A DNA stretch of 60,205 bases, taken from Acidobacteriota bacterium (lineage in GTDB: Bacteria; Acidobacteriota; Thermoanaerobaculia; Multivoradales; Multivoraceae). The number at the start of each line of letters is the position of its first letter. Within the stretch, counting starts at the first letter, position 1. Positions 60,018 through 60,205 of the stretch are shown here, one piece after another. The notes under the pieces are model-generated. The model made no database searches and was not told the DNA's origin. It saw only the letters and a list, made by a program, of their open reading frames with translations. A program made the translations under genes and the position numbers. The DNA lies in contig JAPOXA010000157.1 in NCBI GenBank assembly GCA_026707325.1, positions 1 to 60,205 on the forward strand, read 5' to 3'.

Positions 60018-60205
60018 TCAGCGCGGTCCGACGAACCCCTCCTTCTCCAGGTGAAGGATGACCTGCTGGGCCGCCTCCTCGGCAGTGATGTCCGTCGTGT
60101 CGAGGACCATGTCCGGATGCTCCGGCACCTCGTACGGGTCCGAGATGCCCGTGAAGGCGTCGATCAGTCCCGCCCGGGCCTTCGCATAGAGGCCCTTCAC
60201 GTCGC
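60018..60205 (-). CDS. cysC: adenylylsulfate (APS) kinase, C-terminal part (cut by window edge)
   Basis: The visible 62 residues read leftwards as [40 protein letters not shown] and [18 protein letters not shown], the typical end of APS kinase, which phosphorylates adenylylsulfate to PAPS. The start is outside the window, so it may be a stand-alone CysC or the end of a sulfurylase-kinase fusion. It is convergent with the sulfatase/aminotransferase pair. Confidence 0.9.
   Translation of the reverse strand, partial: DVKGLYAKARAGLIDAFTGISDPYEVPEHPDMVLDTTDITAEEAAQQVILHLEKEGFVGPR

Noticed and set aside
1..60205. CRISPR arrays, rRNA or tRNA genes, and transposase genes
   Set aside because: None was recognised on reading; a dedicated tRNA and repeat scan would be the decisive test.

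Overview
The window is GC-rich and densely coding apart from one patchy stretch. Its gene content points to a bacterium of the phylum Acidobacteriota, probably a free-living or host-associated heterotroph. Pointers are a TonB receptor with an N-terminal carboxypeptidase-regulatory-like domain, a lipid-anchored sulfatase-like/TPR fusion, tandem secreted proteins of unknown function, and secreted proteins ending in a shared C-terminal domain. The phylum is an inference from gene families; no rRNA or tRNA gene was seen.

Layout. 1-3.6 kb (minus strand) is a methylamine dehydrogenase cluster: secreted protein, mauB, mauE, mauD, mauA and a c-type cytochrome cut by the window edge. 3.8-16.8 kb holds a TonB receptor, an NTF2-like lipoprotein, a sulfatase-like/TPR lipoprotein, a GNAT acetyltransferase, a c-heme/copper-monooxygenase-like protein coupled to pyrE, and mog coupled to a penicillin-acylase-type hydrolase. 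A 37-bp-arm inverted repeat lies at 16.78-16.96 kb. 17.0-20.3 kb carries three tandem paralogues of an uncharacterised secreted protein. 20.3 to about 25 kb looks like a decaying integrated element: a tyrosine integrase, small accessory genes and two frameshifted genes. 25.0-27.4 kb is a leftward set of small membrane and secreted proteins, one of them broken. 27.9-32.2 kb is an electron-transfer operon (Rieske protein, cytochrome b, octaheme cytochrome of the hydroxylamine oxidoreductase type) ending in a LuxR-type regulator. 32.6-35.0 kb is a histidine kinase fused to a DNA-binding response regulator. 35.4-50.2 kb holds a second TonB receptor divergent from a likely 12-kb operon: M4 peptidase, outer-membrane protein, M9 collagenase-like peptidase, TolC fused to a binding-protein domain, RND adaptor and RND pump. 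50.2-57.2 kb has an MpaB-type oxygenase, a secreted protein, and a giant Calx-beta/beta-barrel surface protein. 57.3-60.2 kb has a sulfatase, a PLP aminotransferase and the end of an APS kinase.

Main signal. Eight copies of a 16-bp palindrome, close to CCTATCA-NN-TGATAGG, lie only in gaps between 27.5 and 57.3 kb. Most face a start codon with GGCG on the gene side. They precede the small-membrane-protein set, a 94-aa protein, TonB receptor 2, the peptidase/RND operon, the CTD-bearing secreted protein, the Calx-beta protein and the sulfatase. Two of the genes start exactly 36 nt from the palindrome edge with no well-placed Shine-Dalgarno sequence. Geometry and size resemble a lux-type activator box near -43, and a LuxR-HTH regulator lies in the same stretch. 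I propose an undescribed regulon for surface and secreted functions; the link between regulator and box is inference.
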